A DNA stretch of 50,301 bases from positions 1 to 50,301 of the forward strand of contig CALMJY010000087.1 of assembly GCA_937864815.1 (NCBI GenBank). The letters are read 5' to 3'. Both the position numbers and the translations under genes were made by a program. The notes under the pieces were generated by a model. It was not told where the DNA came from, did no database searches, and saw only the letters and a program-made list of their open reading frames with translations. Numbering within the stretch: the stretch's first letter is position 1; each line of letters opens with the position of its first letter. This document shows positions 46,038 through 50,301 of this stretch, one piece after another. The stretch comes from an uncultured Bacteroidota bacterium. GTDB lineage: Bacteria > Bacteroidota > Bacteroidia > Bacteroidales > VadinHA17.

Positions 46038-48233
46038 CTAATTATCGCTATTTTCATGACGCCTTTTATCATGACCATGTCTTGGTTCATGAGGTTTCTT
46101 TTCATGATCCTGTTTCGGAGGACGCGGAAGAAGTTCTTTCCTTGAGAGTTTTATCTTCCCGGTCTTCTGATCAATTTCTATTATTTTTACTTCTACTTCC
46201 TGTCCTTCCTTCAGGACATCCTCGACAGCTGCGGTTTTCTTCCAGTCAATCTCTGAAATATGAAGGAGACCGTCCTTATTCGGAAGAATCTCAACAAATG
46301 CTCCGAACTGAACAATTGTCTTAACCTTTCCATTGTAAATCTGTCCTACTTCCGGTATGGTTACTATCTTTTTAACCCAGTCAAGTGCAGCAGTTATTAC
46401 CTCTGCATTCTCGCCAAATATATTTACATCACCATGTCCGTCAATCTCCTCTACAATAATAGTGGCACCAGTGACACGCTGTATTTCCTGTATAACTTTT
46501 CCACCGGGTCCGATCAATGCACCAATCATCTCTTTCGGGATTGTAAGCATCTCTATTCTCGGGGCATGAGGTTTCAGTTCAGGACGCGGTTCAGCAATTG
46601 TCTGGGTCATAATATTAAGGATATGCATCCTTCCTTCCTTCGCCTGGTTAAGTGCTTTGGTCAGGATCTCAAATGAAAGACCGTCAATTTTTATATCCAT
46701 CTGTGTGGCGGTGATTCCATCACGGGTACCTGTAACCTTAAAGTCCATATCACCAAGATGATCTTCATCACCAAGGATATCTGACAGTACGGCGTATTTT
46801 CCTGTTTTTTTGTCAGTTATAAGTCCCATTGCAATCCCTGAAACAGGTTTTTTAAGCTTTACGCCTGCATCCATAAGAGCAAGGGTACCGGCACATACTG
46901 TTGCCATTGAAGATGAACCGTTAGATTCAAGAATATCCGAAACGACTCTGACTGCATACGGATTTTCATCATCCGAAGGCATCATGTTTTTCAAAGCACG
47001 CAGTGCAAGGTTTCCATGACCTATTTCCCTTCTGCCTGTTCCGCGATAAGGTTTTGCCTCGCCTGTGGCAAAAGGTGGAAAATTATAGTGTAGTGTGAAC
47101 TTTTCAGTCCCTTTGTTCAGAACATCATCTATTATCTTTTCATCGAGCTTTGTGCCAAGGGTGACTGTCGTAAGTGATTGTGTTTCACCCCTTGTAAAGA
47201 GTGATGAACCGTGTGTAGCGGGAAGCGGATCAATTTCACAGACAATTGGCCTGATATTTTCAGGCTTCCTGCCATCCAGACGGATATTGTCATCAAGCAC
47301 CAACCTGCGTGCAGCTTCCTTCATCACATCATGGTAATATCTTTTTGCAAGAGTCTCATTAACAGGATTCTCTTCTGTAAACTGAGCCAGAAATTCAGTA
47401 ATTATTGCCTCGAATGAATCAATACGTTTATGTTTGTCGGCTGTGCATGATCTGGCTGCCTCATGGCATTTACTATATGTCTCATCCCATATCTTTTTCC
47501 TGAGATCCTCATCGTTAACCTCATGACAATAGGTTCTTTTTACAGTTGAACCAACTTCCTGAGCAAATTCAATCTGTGCCTTGCACATTATCTTTATTGC
47601 ATCATGAGCCACCTTAAGAGCTTCGATCATATCTTCCTCCGAAACCTCCTTCATTTCCCCCTCAACCATCATGATATTCTCATAGGTTGCTCCAACCATC
47701 AGGTCTATATCAGCATCCTTAAGCTGGGTTGCTGTAGGGTTTACCACAAATTTGTTGTCTATCCTGGCCACCCTGACTTCTGAAATAGGTCCGTTGAAAG
47801 GAATGTCCGATACTGCCAGTGCTGCAGAAGCTGCAAGACCTGCAAGAGCATCAGGTATTATATCTATATCTGCCGAAACAAGATTGATTGTAACAAATGT
47901 TTCCGCATGAAAATCATCAGGGAATAGTGGTCTCAAAGCCCTGTCAACAAGCCTTGATACAAGAATCTCATAATCAGAGGCTCTTGCTTCTCTTTTGAGG
48001 AATCCGCCCGGGAAACGACCGGTAGAAGCATATTTCTCTTTGTACTCGACGGAAAGCGGCATGAAGTCAGTATCCTCCTTTGCCTCTTTTGCAGCAACAA
48101 CTGTTGCAAGCAGCATTGTTTTTCCCATCTTCAGGAGCACAGATCCGTCAGCCTGCCTGGCAAGTCTGCCTGTCTCAAGGGTTATTGTTCTCCCGTCACC
48201 GAGATCAATAGTTTTCTCTTTTACTTTAAACAT
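46038..48233 (-). CDS. pnp: Polyribonucleotide nucleotidyltransferase
   Basis: Two RNase PH domains, KH ([21 protein letters not shown]) and S1 ([34 protein letters not shown]) domains. Confidence 0.95.
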   Translation of the reverse strand: MFKVKEKTIDLGDGRTITLETGRLARQADGSVLLKMGKTMLLATVVAAKEAKEDTDFMPLSVEYKEKYASTGRFPGGFLKREARASDYEILVSRLVDRALRPLFPDDFHAETFVTINLVSADIDIIPDALAGLAASAALAVSDIPFNGPISEVRVARIDNKFVVNPTATQLKDADIDLMVGATYENIMMVEGEMKEVSEEDMIEALKVAHDAIKIMCKAQIEFAQEVGSTVKRTYCHEVNDEDLRKKIWDETYSKCHEAARSCTADKHKRIDSFEAIITEFLAQFTEENPVNETLAKRYYHDVMKEAARRLVLDDNIRLDGRKPENIRPIVCEIDPLPATHGSSLFTRGETQSLTTVTLGTKLDEKIIDDVLNKGTEKFTLHYNFPPFATGEAKPYRGTGRREIGHGNLALRALKNMMPSDDENPYAVRVVSDILESNGSSSMATVCAGTLALMDAGVKLKKPVSGIAMGLITDKKTGKYAVLSDILGDEDHLGDMDFKVTGTRDGITATQMDIKIDGLSFEILTKALNQAKEGRMHILNIMTQTIAEPRPELKPHAPRIEMLTIPKEMIGALIGPGGKVIQEIQRVTGATIIVEEIDGHGDVNIFGENAEVITAALDWVKKIVTIPEVGQIYNGKVKTIVQFGAFVEILPNKDGLLHISEIDWKKTAAVEDVLKEGQEVEVKIIEIDQKTGKIKLSRKELLPRPPKQDHEKKPHEPRHGHDKRRHENSDN

Positions 48234-48285
48234 TATATATAAAATTAGTGATTGCTGAAATTACTTAAGATTTTACAAATAGAAA

Positions 48286-48310
48286 AAAAGGCAACTCTTG
48301 ATTGCCTTTT
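48286..48310 (-). terminator. Hairpin between rpsO and pnp
   Basis: AAAAGGCAA-ctcttga-TTGCCTTTT. Confidence 0.65.
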
Positions 48311-48316
48311 GTTTCA

Positions 48317-48586
48317 CTATTTACGTAATTTCAACGCTTTTATGATTTCGCGATACCGCTCGATATCTTTAATTTTGAGATAATCAAGAAGCCTTCTCCT
48401 TTTACCTACAAGCTTTATAAGAGCCTGCTGTGTACTGAAATCTTTTTTGTTCTTCTTAAGATGCTCGGTAAGATGATTAATCCTGTATGAGAACAGCGCT
48501 ATCTGGCCCTCTGCAGTACCGGTATCGATTTCAGACGTTCCGAATGTTTTGAAAAACTCCTGTTTCTTTTCTGTTGTTAAATACAT
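48317..48586 (-). CDS. rpsO: 30S ribosomal protein S15
   Basis: MYLTTEKKQEFFKTFGTSEIDTGTAEGQIALFSYRINHLTEHLKKNKKDFSTQQALIKLVGKRRRLLDYLKIKDIERYREIIKALKLRK; start at 48586 rather than 48679. Confidence 0.95.
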   Translation of the reverse strand: MYLTTEKKQEFFKTFGTSEIDTGTAEGQIALFSYRINHLTEHLKKNKKDFSTQQALIKLVGKRRRLLDYLKIKDIERYREIIKALKLRK

Positions 48587-48643
48587 ATCTCTGACCAAAA
48601 TGTTATTAATCCAAATATAAATCGAGTCTCCAATTTTGGAACG

Positions 48644-48676
48644 CAAAAATAAGGCTTTTTTATGTAAATTATCAAA
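48644..48676 (-). promoter_or_regulatory. rpsO promoter TTTG-N21-TATTTTTG
   Basis: Minus-strand TTTG (48676-48673) and TATTTTTG (48651-48644). Confidence 0.6.
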
Positions 48677-48865
48677 CAATTGACTTTTTTTTTAATAATT
48701 TTCTAAAATAATTTTTCCGGAGGTGAAAATAAATATGTAATATTATTGCACTTCTCTCAATATAAAGACGCAAAAATAAGGCCGGTCGTTGCGTCACAGA
48801 CAACATTTAATTGTTTATTAGTCAAACGAAAAGCAACATTCGTCAAAATCAAAATAGTTTTTTAT

Positions 48866-50197
48866 TTATGGCTCAAGCAAAAGCTCACTTTGCTCCTTAA
48901 GTTTTATCCCCGAACTTATAAGCCTGAAACCAATCCGGCAATCAAGGCACCTTCTTTTTCTGCAATAACAATCTCTCAGCTGAAGCAAAGCCTGTGAGCA
49001 AAGAGCATTTTCTGCATTTATACCTGCATCCGACCATTCCCTTATTACCGAATTATCTTCGGCTTTAATCATTTCCAGAAAGGAAACAGCCCTCTCTGAA
49101 AATTCTGTCAAGCCATGATTCTTTCCATATACAAAAAGCAGAGGGATAACTGAATTTATCAGAAGGAGATCTGTTGCCTGAGAACCGGTTTTCTTGGCAT
49201 TGCCCCGCTTATGTGATCCGAATGTATAATGATCATCCCAGTATTCTGAAGCAGTTGCTTCAAACAGAACCCGGAGATGTCTTATGTCATTAACTTCCAG
49301 AAGCTTTGAGAAAAGGCCTCCTGTAACGGCAAGCATACCTGCAAGTTGTGAGATCCTGATTGTGGGAAAATTCGACGGGCGCAGTCGTGCAAATTTCCAT
49401 ATCCATCCGTGAAGGGGCTGGAGTGAGTATTTTGATGAAAGAATCTTGTACTCTTTTATCAGGTGTTTATAATAGGTGTCATTAAGTGCTTCCCTGAACA
49501 ACCCTTCATGAAGCATTCCTGAGGTCCCGTAAAGAAGTGCTTCAATCTGAAATCTGTTGTCGGAATGTTTTCTTATTATTTTAAAAGGCAATGCCCTGGA
49601 GAGCATCTCAAAAGGTTCGGTGTTTACCCTGAATCCGAAATAACGGCTCAGCAGCCTGTAAAAAGTCTCCTCCCAGTCATTCCCTGTATCAGAAAGTATT
49701 TTTATAATCATACCTGACTTCTGTTCAATCCGTTCAACAACAAGAGCTTCAATCCAGCTATTAAGTAAAAGTTTGTCGAAACTGCCTGTCTCTTCCTGGC
49801 ATGCAATTACAAATGGATTGTTGATCAGGGAGATGTATTTATCATACAGGGAATTTTCAAACTTCAGTTCAGTGGTAAGAAGTTCTTCTCCCTTTGAGTT
49901 AAAGACCTTCCTGTCATTTTCAGCAACAACATGGAGTACCACATTATCAAAAACAGGATCATCCTGATGACCATGAAGATTGAAGTGTGATGCACGGATG
50001 TGTATCTCAACATTACCTGCCCATGTTGTTCCGTCAACTGATATCCTTGCATTAAAGAAGTCGGGACCTGCATCACGGTTATATTCACCGGGATGTAAAA
50101 CAATTATCGGGTTACCCTCATTATCAAGTAACTTATCTTTGTTATAAAGTCCATATTTCCAGAGAAAATGGAGAAATTCCTCTTTCATCCTTAGCAC
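48866..50197 (-). CDS. DUF2851 family protein
   Basis: EEFLHFLWKYGLYNKDKL...PIIVLHPGEYNRDAGPDFFNARISVDGTTWAGNVEIHIRASHF. Confidence 0.85.
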   Translation of the reverse strand: MLRMKEEFLHFLWKYGLYNKDKLLDNEGNPIIVLHPGEYNRDAGPDFFNARISVDGTTWAGNVEIHIRASHFNLHGHQDDPVFDNVVLHVVAENDRKVFNSKGEELLTTELKFENSLYDKYISLINNPFVIACQEETGSFDKLLLNSWIEALVVERIEQKSGMIIKILSDTGNDWEETFYRLLSRYFGFRVNTEPFEMLSRALPFKIIRKHSDNRFQIEALLYGTSGMLHEGLFREALNDTYYKHLIKEYKILSSKYSLQPLHGWIWKFARLRPSNFPTIRISQLAGMLAVTGGLFSKLLEVNDIRHLRVLFEATASEYWDDHYTFGSHKRGNAKKTGSQATDLLLINSVIPLLFVYGKNHGLTEFSERAVSFLEMIKAEDNSVIREWSDAGINAENALCSQALLQLRDCYCRKRRCLDCRIGFRLISSGIKLKEQSELLLEP

Positions 50198-50243
50198 AAA
50201 TTAATTTTATTACAGCGAGATACTAAAGATATGAAAAAAGGTT

Positions 50244-50275
50244 CAAAGGCGCAAGGGCTCAATGGCACAAAGGAG
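50244..50275. repeat. Degenerate period-8 tandem repeat CAANGGNN x4
   Basis: CAAAGGCG CAAGGGCT CAATGGCA CAAAGGAG. Confidence 0.7.
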
Positions 50276-50301
50276 AAAAAAGACAGGGTGATGGGGAGAT
50301 G

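Overview
The window looks like chromosomal DNA from a Bacteroidetes/Bacteroidales-type bacterium: TTG-N19-21-TAnnTTTG promoters, a T9SS C-terminal sorting domain, GH95/GH16/GH92 glycan enzymes, DUF2851 and the rpsO-pnp arrangement. The housekeeping part (about 34-50 kb) is ordinary: GT9, priA, hybrid kinase, CDGSH proteins, sucC, TrmH-type methylase, TPR/OmpA lipoprotein, dNK, pnp, rpsO. The accessory part is about 5.4-15.9 kb and starts at a tRNA-Pro(CGG) gene. The 3' end of this tRNA and its trailer (172 bp, about 96% identical by my hand alignment) recur as a direct repeat exactly 6100 bp downstream. The repeats bracket a LytS/LytTR two-component system, a methyltransferase, two Ntn-type amide hydrolases and a decayed SnoaL-like gene, with no integrase visible. 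Immediately past the distal repeat are an AbiEi/AbiEii locus whose toxin has lost its central catalytic region, two small unknown ORFs, and an intact-looking HipB-HipS-HipT style tripartite kinase toxin-antitoxin. Just upstream of the tRNA lies a second 5'-half tRNA-Pro copy with a perfect 18-bp palindrome in place of part of the D-loop. A 1934-aa Ig-like T9SS protein contains a four-domain higher-order duplication and sits between two DUF5009-type acyltransferase paralogs. All calls are from manual reading; no database searches were run.
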